A DNA stretch of 64,000 nt from assembly GCA_040506895.1 (NCBI GenBank), contig JBEVVY010000001.1:1302001-1366000 (forward strand), read 5' to 3'. Source of the stretch: Sedimenticola_A sp040506895. Lineage in GTDB: Bacteria; Pseudomonadota; Gammaproteobacteria; Chromatiales; Chromatiaceae. Below are positions 56,718 through 64,000 of the stretch, piece after piece; the first letter of the stretch is position 1, and the number at the start of each line of letters is the position of its first letter. The notes beneath the pieces were generated by a model, which worked only from the letters and a program-made list of their open reading frames with translations, was not told where the DNA came from and did no database searches. A program made the translations under genes and the position numbers.

Positions 56718-57431
56718 ATGGGTAACTGGCAAAATACACAACTTGACAAGCTGCTTGGATTACAGTCGGAGCAAGCGTTGTTCATTGAGATCGCGCAACT
56801 TGCCCGCGACCTGGGGTTCGATTACTGCGCCTACGGTCTGCGCCTGCCACTGCCGGTATCCAACCCGAAGATCGTCATGTTCAGCAACTATCCCTCTGCA
56901 TGGCAGAGCCAGTACCTGGACAACGACTATATTGTTATCGACCCGACCGTGCGGTACGGCGCTGTCTCACAGCTACCTTTCGAGTGGTCCGGCGACATCA
57001 TCACCACTAATCACCAGTTCTGGGAAGAGGCCAGGGCCCATGGTCTCAATGTTGGCCGTGCACAATCGGTCCACGATCACCGGGGACAGGTCGGCATGCT
57101 GACCCTCGCCCGCTCCCACGAACCTTTCAGCGATAGCGAGATCCGGAAGAACGGCCTGAAGATCGCTTCGCTTGTGCAGATTGCTCACCAGGGTATGACC
57201 AGGGTACTGACGCCCAAACTGCTGGCGGAGTCAGAATCGGAGTTGACGCCCAGAGAGGTCGAAATTCTGCGCTGGACTGCAGAAGGGAAAACCTCTGATG
57301 AGATTTCCGATATCCTGCACATCTCCGTCCGCACAGTGAATTTTCATATCGGTAATGTTATCCGCAAGCTGAACACCACCAACAAACTGGCCGCCTCGGT
57401 CAAGGCCACCGCACTCGGTCTGTTGAACTGA
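56718..57431 (+). CDS. LuxR-family quorum-sensing regulator
   Basis: A 237-residue protein with an N-terminal autoinducer-binding domain and a C-terminal GerE-type HTH. The ligand-contact residues are conserved: W62, Y66, D75, P76 and W90 (SAWQSQYLDNDYIVIDPTV, LPFEW). The HTH is LTPREVEILRWTAEGKTSDEISDILHISVRTVNFHIGNVIRKL. It should bind the signal made by the LuxI two genes away and act at the lux box. It is divergent from the rsaM-like gene. Confidence 0.94.
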   Translation: MGNWQNTQLDKLLGLQSEQALFIEIAQLARDLGFDYCAYGLRLPLPVSNPKIVMFSNYPSAWQSQYLDNDYIVIDPTVRYGAVSQLPFEWSGDIITTNHQFWEEARAHGLNVGRAQSVHDHRGQVGMLTLARSHEPFSDSEIRKNGLKIASLVQIAHQGMTRVLTPKLLAESESELTPREVEILRWTAEGKTSDEISDILHISVRTVNFHIGNVIRKLNTTNKLAASVKATALGLLN

Positions 57432-57471
57432 GTACCCGTCTGTATTGACCCGGCGACCAAGTATATCGGGT

Positions 57472-58200
57472 TCAGCCTTGCCTTGTCTGGGCCTTGAGAT
57501 GCTGCTGATGCAGGTAATCGATCTGCTCCTGGATGACCGCCACGGCAAGTGACTCGTCCTGTTTCACGAAAGCCTGCAGAAGCCTCTCATGCTGGTCGAC
57601 GACCAGTTGCCTCTCCCGGAACCTGAACGCAATCATATTTGCAATGGGCTGCAGTGCCTCGATCACTGCAAACATGACAAATCTCAGCACGCCATTCTGG
57701 GTACCGTCGGCGATGGCACGGTGAAAGCGTACATCCGAGGCACAGAACTCTTCAGGCGAAAGATCCTTCTGCCGTTGCAGTTCCAGCTCGGTCTCCATCT
57801 GCTGCAGGTGTTCCGCCTGCCTGTTCCAGGCCGCCAGTCGACAACAGAGTGTCTCGAGCTCCCTGCGTGCCAGGTTTATCTCGTCCAGTTCGAACTCACC
57901 CATGCCAACCAGCAGGGTCATTGCACTGGTGAGGCCCTCGCTGAGATCGGAGGGCTTGGGACGATTGACGAAGGTACCGCCGCTGGGTCCCCGGCGTGAA
58001 CGCACCAGGTTCTGTGCTGCCAGCCGCTTCAACGCCTCCCTTATGGTTGGGCGTGACACCTGGAACTTGGCTGCCAACTCCTCTTCGGTGGGGAGCCGGT
58101 CATCGGCCTGCAGGCTACCCGAGAGAATCGCCTCGCGGATCTTGTCAGCGATCTGCCGCGACAGACTGACACTGCTCAGGGGTTCATATTCGATGCCCAA
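57472..58200 (-). CDS. GntR-family regulator, FadR subfamily (FCD domain)
   Basis: A 242-residue protein. The N-terminal winged helix is SLSRQIADKIREAILSGSLQADDRLPTEEELAAKFQVSRPTIREALKRLAAQNLV. The FCD ligand domain starts at about residue 90 and has the metal-binding-type residues (DVRFHRAIADGTQN, DQHERLLQAF). It faces away from acuI; the shared region holds a GT-N3-AC palindrome, the usual FadR-type operator core. It probably represses acuI and itself. Confidence 0.92.
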   Translation of the reverse strand: MGIEYEPLSSVSLSRQIADKIREAILSGSLQADDRLPTEEELAAKFQVSRPTIREALKRLAAQNLVRSRRGPSGGTFVNRPKPSDLSEGLTSAMTLLVGMGEFELDEINLARRELETLCCRLAAWNRQAEHLQQMETELELQRQKDLSPEEFCASDVRFHRAIADGTQNGVLRFVMFAVIEALQPIANMIAFRFRERQLVVDQHERLLQAFVKQDESLAVAVIQEQIDYLHQQHLKAQTRQG

Positions 58201-58223
58201 GGTAGCCTACTCCAAAAAATGTG

Positions 58224-58263
58224 TTGACCTGATCGGTATGACGATTTAATTTGTCTTACAAAT
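58224..58263 (+). promoter_or_regulatory. acuI promoter with GntR operator
   Basis: A -35 box TTGACC (58224-58229), a 17-base spacer and a weak -10 TAATTT (58247-58252) precede acuI. A perfect 15-bp palindrome ATTTGT-CTT-ACAAAT (58249-58263) overlaps the -10 and the start region, a repressor position. A second partial site, GGTATGAC, lies in the spacer. Confidence 0.6.
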
Positions 58264-58305
58264 ATATATTTAACGACCTCGCCCATCATAACCGGAGTCA
58301 TTGCC

Positions 58306-59289
58306 ATGTTCAAAGCGCTTGTACTGGATCAGTCCGAAGGAAAAACCGTATCCGAAATCAAACAGCTCTCCACCGACGATCTGCCTGAAGGGGAAGTACT
58401 GGTGGCCGTGGATTACTCCTCGCTCAACTACAAGGACGGCATGGCGGTCACCGGCACGGGCAAGATCATCCGCAACTGGCCCATGGTGCCGGGAATAGAC
58501 TTTGCCGGAAAGGTGATCGACTCCGCCTCGGGTGATTTCCAACCGGGTGACGACGTGATTCTTACCGGCTGGGGCGTGGGTGAGCGCTACTGGGGAGGCT
58601 ACTCCCAGCAGGCCCGGGTGAAGGCCGACTGGCTGGTGCATACACCGGAAGGCCTGGACTCGCGCAAGGCGATGATCATTGGTACCGCCGGTTTCACCGC
58701 CATGCTCTGTGTCATGACCCTTGAAGAGGCAGGCATCACCCCGGACAAGGGCACCGTGGTGGTGACAGGCGCAGCAGGGGGTGTCGGCAGCGTCTCGGTG
58801 GCCCTGCTCAGCAAACTGGGATACCAGGTGGCCGCTGTTACCGGGCGCGAATCGACCCACGATTACCTCAGGGGACTGGGTGCCTCGGAGATCGTGACAC
58901 GGGAAGAGATGGCCGCCCCGGCCCGGCCACTGGAGTCCCAGCGCTGGGCGGGTGCCGTGGATACCGTCGGCGGAGACATCCTGGGTCGCCTGCTGGCGGA
59001 GATGGACTACAGCGGTGCCGTGGCCGCCTGCGGACTGGCAGCGGATTTCAAACTCAATACCACGGTGATGCCCTTCATCCTGCGAAATGTCAGCCTGAGG
59101 GGCGTCGATTCGGTCTCCTGTCCGCGCCCCCGCCGTGAGACCGCCTGGCGCCGCCTGGCGGAACTGCTGCCAGAGAGTGCCTATGAAAATATCAGCCACG
59201 TGGTCTCCCTGGAGGAGGTCGGCGAGACGGCCGGGCAGATCATGAAGGGACAGGTACAGGGCCGGGTGCTGGTCGATCCCAACAGGTAG
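58306..59289 (+). CDS. acuI: Acryloyl-CoA reductase AcuI/YhdH-type (MDR family)
   Basis: A 327-residue zinc-free medium-chain reductase. Signs are SLNYKDGMAVTGTGKIIRNWP near the start, the NADPH-binding VVTGAAGGVGSVSVALLSKLGY (about residues 150-171) and the late RGVDSVSCPRPRRETAWRRLAEL. AcuI reduces toxic acryloyl-CoA to propionyl-CoA and is linked to DMSP breakdown and propionate metabolism. Only the gene with its GntR regulator is seen here, with no DMSP lyase. Confidence 0.92.
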   Translation: MFKALVLDQSEGKTVSEIKQLSTDDLPEGEVLVAVDYSSLNYKDGMAVTGTGKIIRNWPMVPGIDFAGKVIDSASGDFQPGDDVILTGWGVGERYWGGYSQQARVKADWLVHTPEGLDSRKAMIIGTAGFTAMLCVMTLEEAGITPDKGTVVVTGAAGGVGSVSVALLSKLGYQVAAVTGRESTHDYLRGLGASEIVTREEMAAPARPLESQRWAGAVDTVGGDILGRLLAEMDYSGAVAACGLAADFKLNTTVMPFILRNVSLRGVDSVSCPRPRRETAWRRLAELLPESAYENISHVVSLEEVGETAGQIMKGQVQGRVLVDPNR

Positions 59290-59298
59290 CGCCGGCAG

Positions 59299-59320
59299 GC
59301 TGCAGGTAAGGCCCTGCAGC
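59299..59320. terminator. Hairpin after acuI
   Basis: Perfect 8-bp arms GCTGCAGG / CCTGCAGC, 10 bases after the acuI stop. The T run is missing, so it may stabilise the 3' end rather than terminate. Confidence 0.4.
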
Positions 59321-59383
59321 TGTAACGACTCTGTGGTAAGTTTCGCCTGCACTGAATAAGTCAGGCCAACAAGGGCCCCTGTT

Positions 59384-59872
59384 TTGCCGAAATCCGAAAA
59401 GCTCGTTCTCAATTTTCTGCTGATCTGCGCCGTACTCCTGCTCTATATCGGTCTCACGGCGCCGATGATCACCATCGAAAAGTTCATCTTTATCAGCAAC
59501 TCCTTTTCCGTCACCTCCGGGGTTATGGAGCTGTACAGAAACGGTGAGACCCTGCTGTTCCTGATCATCGGCATATTCAGCGTGGTGCTGCCAATCCTGA
59601 AGCTGCTGCTGCTGTTCATGCTGATCAACCTGCTGGAGAAGCAGTCACAACGGATGAAGCGCTACCTGCACCTGATGCACGATTACGGGCGCTGGTCCAT
59701 GCTGGATGTCTTCGTGGTCGCCGTGATGGTGGTTTCGGTAAAACTGGATGCCATCGCCAAGGTGTATGTCCACTCCGGTCTTTACGCCTTCGGCGCCGCG
59801 GTAATACTCACCATGCTGGTCACCGCCTGGGTGGTCAGGCTCTCATACAAGATGGAGTCCGCCGTAGAGTGA
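59384..59872 (+). CDS. PqiA-like membrane protein (single-domain)
   Basis: A 162-residue membrane protein with four helices (about 10-27, 55-82, 104-124 and 130-152). It matches the paraquat-inducible protein A domain: AVLLLYIGLTAPMITIEKF, GETLLFLIIGIFSVVLPILKLLLLF and RWSMLDVFVVAVMVVSVKL. It starts with TTG. The two-domain E. coli PqiA works with MCE lipid-transfer proteins; here only one domain is present and no MCE gene is next to it. Confidence 0.8.
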   Translation: MPKSEKLVLNFLLICAVLLLYIGLTAPMITIEKFIFISNSFSVTSGVMELYRNGETLLFLIIGIFSVVLPILKLLLLFMLINLLEKQSQRMKRYLHLMHDYGRWSMLDVFVVAVMVVSVKLDAIAKVYVHSGLYAFGAAVILTMLVTAWVVRLSYKMESAVE

Positions 59873-59920
59873 AATCGAAGCGGATTCATCGAATCACCCG
59901 TTACAGGAAATAGAACGCTG

Positions 59921-60718
59921 ATGCTCGGCCTGTTTAACAAAAGCCCCCTGCTGGAAGCGGAAGCAAGCCAGTGGTTGTTCGATGCCTTCGCCTGGTCCCT
60001 GGACAATTTCCAGGCGGAGTTCTTCTACCACCAGACCCAACTGGTACTGCCCAACAACGACTTCTTTCCCGGTCGCGTGGACAGTGTGCATGGCATGGCC
60101 AGCCTGATCTTCGAGCGTGTGAAGGAGTATGCCGGCGTCAGCCATTGGCCCACCCTTCTCGCCGACCAGGGCCAATGTGCATTGATCGAGCCACCCCGAG
60201 TTCAGATCAAGGGTGCCCTGCGCGGACCGCAGGGCATAGCCGATGAGACAGTGGATGAGGCCCACCGGCTGCTGATCCCCTACAACCCTCAGCAGATCAA
60301 CAATCCCGAGGGAATGATCGCCACCTATGCCCATATCCTCGCCCACCACCTGGCGCAGATGGCGAAAGAGCCGCCACCGGGCGGCGCCGAGTACTGGCCC
60401 CACGCCACCGAGCTGCTGGCCATCTACCTGGGTTTCGGTGTCATGTTCGCCAACAGCGCCTTCACTTTCCGTGGTGGTTGCGGCAGCTGCTACAATCCCA
60501 ATGCCAACCGCGATGCCTATCTTTCCGAGATAGAGTCCACCTACGCCCTGGCCATCTTCTCTGTTTTGAAAGGGATACCCGGCTCCACAGTCACCGGACA
60601 CCTGAAGAAACATCTGCGTGGCATCTACAAAAAGGCCACCCGGGAGATCCGGGAGCGCACGGACGAACTGGCCCGTTTCAGTGCCCCTGCCCTGCCCGGA
60701 AGCCAGACCTCCCCTTGA
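59921..60718 (+). CDS. Uncharacterised protein with a broken zincin-like motif
   Basis: A 265-residue soluble protein. Residues 137-146 read AHILAHHLAQ where related families that I recall have THELAHHLL: the catalytic glutamate of an HEXXH motif is replaced by isoleucine while the histidines remain (H138, H142, H143). A helix with E164 follows (TELLAIYLGFGVMFANSAF), the place expected for the third metal ligand. A C-rich loop (GGCGSCYNPN) comes next. Metal binding without peptidase activity is possible. The family assignment is tentative. Confidence 0.6.
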   Translation: MLGLFNKSPLLEAEASQWLFDAFAWSLDNFQAEFFYHQTQLVLPNNDFFPGRVDSVHGMASLIFERVKEYAGVSHWPTLLADQGQCALIEPPRVQIKGALRGPQGIADETVDEAHRLLIPYNPQQINNPEGMIATYAHILAHHLAQMAKEPPPGGAEYWPHATELLAIYLGFGVMFANSAFTFRGGCGSCYNPNANRDAYLSEIESTYALAIFSVLKGIPGSTVTGHLKKHLRGIYKKATREIRERTDELARFSAPALPGSQTSP

Positions 60719-60817
60719 CCCGCTTTTCCTCTATCCGGACCTGTGGTTTTCCATAATGGTCCGGATTAAGTGCACGCTCTAAGCTTGCACACATTCCAAA
60801 CTACCGAGCCAAACCCC

Positions 60818-61759
60818 ATGATTCGCAAGCTTTTCTTCATTCTCTCCCTGCTCACCATCCCGCAACTCTGGGCCGGTGAGATCATCCGCGACTACCCCGC
60901 ACAACAGGTCTCCGACTCGACCTACGTGATCATCGGCCCAAGGGGATTCCCCTCCGTGGAGAACCAGGGATTCATGAACAACCCGGGATGGATCATCACT
61001 GACCAGGGAGTGATCGTGATCGACCCGGGCTCCAGCCTGCAGGCCGGCCGCATGGTGATGAAGCGTATCAGGGAGCTGACGGACAAACCGGTGACCCATG
61101 TCTTCTCAACCCATGTCCACGGTGACCACTGGCTGGGCAATCACGCCATAACCGAGATCTACCCCGACGCGGTGATCATGGCCCACCCTGAAATGATCAG
61201 GAAAGCGCACGAAGGCGAGGCCGACCGTTGGATCTCGCTGATGTCCAGTGCGACCGAGGGTTTCACCGACGGCACGGTTGCCGTGATTCCCGAGAAAGAG
61301 GTCGGCCACAGCGAGACCGTGAAGATCCACGGCAAGACCTTCCGCATCTATGCACCGGGCAAGGCGCACAGCGGCTCAGACATCATGATCGAGTATGTGG
61401 AAGAGTCGGTGGTCTTCACGGGGGACAACGTACTCTACACCCGTATCGCGAGAATGGATGACGGCACCTTCACAGGAAACATCGATGCCTGCCAGGTGGC
61501 GATCGATATCCAGGCGAAGCACTATATTCCCGGGCACGGCCCGGCGGGAGGGATCGAGGTCCCGACCAGTTACAAGACCTATCTTGAAACCCTCTACCAG
61601 GAAGTGGCCCGACTCTACGAACAGGAGATGGAGTCCTTCGAGATGAAGGAACCGGTGATCGAGAAACTGTCAGCTTACCAGGAGTGGGTCAACTTCAGCG
61701 ACGAGGTCGGCAAGCACATCAGTCTCGCGCTGTTGGAAGTCGAGGCTAACGCTTTTTAG
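60818..61759 (+). CDS. Exported MBL-fold metallo-hydrolase
   Basis: From the ATG at 60818 this has a signal peptide (MIRKLFFILSLLTIPQLWAG) and 313 residues in total. The metal motif is HVHGDHWLGNHA (HXHXDH), followed by further histidine and aspartate ligands in APGKAHSGSDI, FTGDN and IPGHGPAGG. This matches periplasmic SoxH-like or quinoprotein-relay-type hydrolases. The substrate is unknown. Its last 14 bases overlap the 3' end of proX on the other strand. Confidence 0.85.
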   Translation: MIRKLFFILSLLTIPQLWAGEIIRDYPAQQVSDSTYVIIGPRGFPSVENQGFMNNPGWIITDQGVIVIDPGSSLQAGRMVMKRIRELTDKPVTHVFSTHVHGDHWLGNHAITEIYPDAVIMAHPEMIRKAHEGEADRWISLMSSATEGFTDGTVAVIPEKEVGHSETVKIHGKTFRIYAPGKAHSGSDIMIEYVEESVVFTGDNVLYTRIARMDDGTFTGNIDACQVAIDIQAKHYIPGHGPAGGIEVPTSYKTYLETLYQEVARLYEQEMESFEMKEPVIEKLSAYQEWVNFSDEVGKHISLALLEVEANAF

Positions 61760-62756
61760 CAGCTTTCATCGCCTCGCTGATCCAACCATCGAACCTGGCC
61801 TGGTTGGCCTCGATCCATGCATCGGTGTGACGCTCGATATCTCCGGCGCTCTTCTCCCCGTCATGCATGAAGAGATTCTGGGCGCTGATATCATTGCTGC
61901 CCAGCGTCATGATTGAGAACAGCCGGGCCGCCGCGGGGTTGGCATCCGTCCATGCACGGTTGGCGATGATGCGCTGATTGTTGGCCTGGAAGCCGTAGTT
62001 CTTGCCGTTGGGGAGGCTTGTATCCACATCGCCCCGCGCACCGGGCAGGCTGGAGAAAGGAACCTGCAACCAGCTGACGTCCCTGCCGGGCACCAGCACA
62101 CCGCTTATCCAGTAGGGTGTCCAGGTGTAATAGAGGACCGGCTCACCCTCCTTGAAGCGTGATATGGCAGTGGTAATCAGCTCACCGTAGCTGCCCTGGT
62201 CATGGCTGACGGTCGAGCGCAGTTGGTAGACATCCAGGTGGTGTTCGATCACCTTCTCACAACCCCACCCCTTGTTACATCCGACCAGGTCCGCCTTACC
62301 GTCCCCGTCCCGGTCGAAGATCCGGGCGATATCGGGATCCTGCAGTTGAGAAATATGGGTGATCCCGTGCCTGTCGGCGGTCCGCTTGTCGACCAGGTAA
62401 CCCTGGTAGGCCCCGGTGGAATAGACACCCTCGCGATAGATCTTCTGCTCGCCACCGGCATTATTGAAGAAATCCACATGCAGCGGATCCCAGTGATCCG
62501 CCATAAAGGTCCCTTCACCCTTGCCAATGGCGATGTGGGCGACGTCGTACTCGACCTCTCGGATTGGCTGCACCTTGTAGCCCAAACGCTCAAGCCCCCG
62601 CATGACCAACAGGGTCTGAAAGGTCTCCTCGGCAATGGAACTCTTCAGGGGCTGCACCTCCACCCCTTTACCCGGCAGCCTCTCCCCGCCAGCGGAGAGA
62701 GCTGGAAGGCAGACAGTAAAGACCAGTAGCAGAAATACGGCGATATGCTTTTTCAT
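61746..62756 (-). CDS. Glycine betaine/proline ABC transporter substrate-binding protein (ProX-like)
   Basis: A 336-residue periplasmic binding protein with a signal peptide (MKKHIAVFLLLVFTVCLPALSAGG). Aromatic ligand-cage residues are plausible (ADHWDPLHVDFFN, YYTWTPYWISGVLVPGRD). The length is close to E. coli ProX. A DRDGDGKADLVGCNKGWGCE loop with two cysteines is typical. The matching ATPase and permease genes (proV, proW) would be expected upstream on the right, but only an IS edge and an assembly gap are seen there. Confidence 0.9.
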   Translation of the reverse strand: MKKHIAVFLLLVFTVCLPALSAGGERLPGKGVEVQPLKSSIAEETFQTLLVMRGLERLGYKVQPIREVEYDVAHIAIGKGEGTFMADHWDPLHVDFFNNAGGEQKIYREGVYSTGAYQGYLVDKRTADRHGITHISQLQDPDIARIFDRDGDGKADLVGCNKGWGCEKVIEHHLDVYQLRSTVSHDQGSYGELITTAISRFKEGEPVLYYTWTPYWISGVLVPGRDVSWLQVPFSSLPGARGDVDTSLPNGKNYGFQANNQRIIANRAWTDANPAAARLFSIMTLGSNDISAQNLFMHDGEKSAGDIERHTDAWIEANQARFDGWISEAMKAAKKR

Positions 62757-62937
62757 AACGTTTCCCCAGGGATACCGGGACCAGGAATATCTACATCTAT
62801 CGGCAGCAGGCCGGGATAATTTAATTCCCGATCACTGCCACTACCTGTAGTCACTCAGTTTAGTCTTACAGACAGTGCCAAAGTGGTGTGGGTTTCAGAG
62901 ATTACCAAAGCAGACATTTGGCTTGTGCGCTGCAATA

Positions 62938-63028
62938 GGCCGATTCTGTTGAAAAACTCCATTGATGAAGACGGCCGGAGCTTCCGGCGAGTATAAATCG
63001 CTTCGTTTTTTCCCTTTCAGGGCTTGCC
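62938..63028. repeat. 91-bp duplicated segment, left copy
   Basis: Identical to 63229-63319. It runs from GGCCGATTCTGTTGAAAAAC to GGGCTTGCC directly before the N run and probably contains the outer end of the IS element. Confidence 0.85.
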
Positions 63029-63228
63029 NNNNNNNNNNNNNNNNNNNNNNNNNNNNNNNNNNNNNNNNNNNNNNNNNNNNNNNNNNNNNNNNNNNNNNNN
63101 NNNNNNNNNNNNNNNNNNNNNNNNNNNNNNNNNNNNNNNNNNNNNNNNNNNNNNNNNNNNNNNNNNNNNNNNNNNNNNNNNNNNNNNNNNNNNNNNNNNN
63201 NNNNNNNNNNNNNNNNNNNNNNNNNNNN

Positions 63229-63319
63229 GGCCGATTCTGTTGAAAAACTCCATTGATGAAGACGGCCGGAGCTTCCGGCGAGTATAAATCGCTTCGTTTT
63301 TTCCCTTTCAGGGCTTGCC
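63229..63319. repeat. 91-bp duplicated segment, right copy
   Basis: Identical to 62938-63028. It begins directly after the N run and continues into the IS1182-type element. Confidence 0.85.
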
Positions 63320-63342
63320 ATCGGTTTTCGATGGCAGTTTTT
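63316..63342 (+). terminator. Terminator at the IS edge
   Basis: Stem TGCCATCG / CGATGGCA with a 5-nt loop, then G and a T5 run on the plus strand. It would stop outside transcription from entering the transposase gene in the antisense direction. Confidence 0.7.
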
Positions 63343-63365
63343 GGATTAATCGGTTTGGTTTTGCC

Positions 63366-63998
63366 TCATGTAGGCGCACTTACCCCGTAATCAGGAGGTT
63401 TGTATCGCAATTGAGCCAGCTTTTTAAGGTTCTGTACCGTAGCTGCCAACAAGAACTCATCGTTCGCACCAGTGAGTCCTCGCAGCCTCAGCCGATCCAT
63501 CTTCATAATGCGCTTGAGATGAGCAAACAACACTTCAACTTTCTTTCTGTCTTTTCGTGATTGCAGGTATTGCGGTGTTTCGGAGATTTTCCTAGCGGCA
63601 TCGCGTGAGTCTTCATAGATGCTGCGGGCAATCTTCCGGAATGTAGTATTGGGACAGCATTGGGATTTAAGCTGGCACGACTTGCAATCTTGTATGCTGG
63701 CACGATAGATAATGGTGTTTGCTTTCGTGACAGTCGTACGAAGCTTTTTAAAATTACGCCGCCTGCCCTCTAAGCGTTTACCTGCCGGGCATTGATAACA
63801 GTTTGCACTTGCATCCCAGATAAAATCAGATCGACTGAACGTCTCTTTGTTTCTATCTGATTTATCCCATACTGGAACATGGGGCTCAATCTGTTTGCCC
63901 TTGACGAGCCATTCAAGCATCGGTGCAGTACCATAGGCTGTATCACCAATAAGTCGATCAGGCTTTAGTTCATACCTCGCTTCAACCCGTTCAAGCAT
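63366..63998 (-). CDS. IS1182-family transposase, C-terminal part (cut by window edge)
   Basis: At least 210 residues of a DDE transposase. Visible are LIGDTAYGTAPMLEWL with the second catalytic aspartate, a cysteine-rich zinc-binding insert (CYQCPAGKRL, CKSCQLKSQC) and the final glutamate in RKKVEVLFAHLKRIMKMDRLRLRG. This layout is typical of IS1182 elements. The N-terminal part lies outside the window. The frame appears intact. Confidence 0.88.
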   Translation of the reverse strand: MLERVEARYELKPDRLIGDTAYGTAPMLEWLVKGKQIEPHVPVWDKSDRNKETFSRSDFIWDASANCYQCPAGKRLEGRRRNFKKLRTTVTKANTIIYRASIQDCKSCQLKSQCCPNTTFRKIARSIYEDSRDAARKISETPQYLQSRKDRKKVEVLFAHLKRIMKMDRLRLRGLTGANDEFLLAATVQNLKKLAQLRYKPPDYGVSAPT

Positions 63999-64000
63999 CT

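Larger units (their letters stand above)
62757..63365. other. Non-coding edge with assembly gap and duplicated 91-bp sequence
   Basis: No gene is seen. 62938-63028 and 63229-63319 are the same 91 bases on the two sides of a 200-N gap (63029-63228). This looks like two contigs sharing an end rather than a true tandem repeat. The right copy continues into the IS element. The proX leader and a 12-bp palindrome (ACTACCTGTAGT, 62840-62851) lie to the left. Confidence 0.75.
63229..64000 (-). mobile_element. IS1182-type insertion sequence, partial
   Basis: This contains the transposase 3' part and its flanking end. The element runs off the right edge of the window and its left boundary is hidden by the gap (probably near 62938). 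The second terminal repeat is not visible, so the target duplication cannot be checked. Confidence 0.75.

Noticed and set aside
62938..63319. A true tandem duplication or a composite transposon end
   Set aside because: Both copies directly touch the N run and are identical over their whole length, which is better explained by contig-end overlap in the assembly.

Overview
The window looks like a chromosomal segment from a sulfur-oxidizing gammaproteobacterium of the Chromatiales / Sedimenticola / Thiodiazotropha kind. The evidence is the rhd-tusA-dsrE2 sulfur-transfer set beside cysG, a Pseudomonas/Vibrio-type polar flagellar and chemotaxis cluster, the oxygen-independent ubiquinone genes ubiT/ubiU/ubiV, and generally high-GC coding sequence. 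The assignment is an inference from gene content. A run of 200 N at 63029-63228 shows that this is a scaffolded draft assembly.

Layout. 1-1.2 kb: 3' part of a serine recombinase. 1.46 kb: tRNA-Ser(GGA). 1.7-4.8 kb: housekeeping and unknown genes (YbaK-like deacylase, methyltransferase, mobB, DUF4197). 5.0-23.1 kb: one long leftward block, fliL-fliM-fliN-fliO-fliP-fliQ-fliR-flhB-flhA-flhF-flhG-fliA followed by cheY-cheZ-cheA-cheB-motC-motD-cheW-small gene-DUF2802. A near-consensus sigma-54 site lies before fliL and a sigma-28 site lies before cheY, which gives the expected two-step control. 23.3-25.3 kb: metallopeptidase and MFS transporter. 25.4-30.9 kb: a divergent signalling pair, a six-TM hybrid histidine kinase and a 785-residue protein in which the Hpt, first receiver, GGDEF and EAL motifs are all degenerate; the latter is preceded by a 22-codon leader ORF. 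31-34.3 kb: plsC, AI-2E-family transporter, unknown 124-aa protein and LysR regulator. 34.4-36.7 kb: DUF302 protein and a FadL porin. 36.9-39.7 kb: rhd-tusA-dsrE2 divergent from cysG. 39.8-43.4 kb: ubiT, ubiV, ubiU and a YhcC-type radical SAM gene. 43.6 kb: SirB2-like protein. 44.2-52.8 kb: a complete nine-gene V/A-type ATPase operon in the order G-C-I-K-F-E-A-B-D, followed by a hemerythrin-GGDEF sensor. 54.0-55.4 kb: GNAT and AEC transporter. 55.5-57.4 kb: a luxI / rsaM-like / luxR quorum-sensing locus. 57.5-59.3 kb: GntR regulator divergent from acuI. 59.4-62.8 kb: PqiA-like protein, a protein with a broken zincin-like motif, an MBL hydrolase and an orphan proX. 62.9-64 kb: edge of an IS1182-type element.

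The most interesting signal is at luxI. The Shine-Dalgarno sequence of luxI lies entirely inside a perfect 12-bp inverted repeat (56051-56062 / 56080-56091) that ends directly at the start codon. A perfect 16-bp lux box (56119-56134) sits just upstream. The expected LuxR-dependent transcription start falls at about 56084-56091, inside the 5' arm. Quorum-activated mRNA could therefore lack part of the masking arm, while read-through mRNA from the rsaM-like gene would carry the full hairpin and be poorly translated. Other notable items are the degenerate Hpt-REC-REC-GGDEF-EAL protein with its leader ORF, the unusual V-ATPase gene order and proteolipid, and an operator-like palindrome over the -10 box of the rhd-tusA-dsrE2 promoter.
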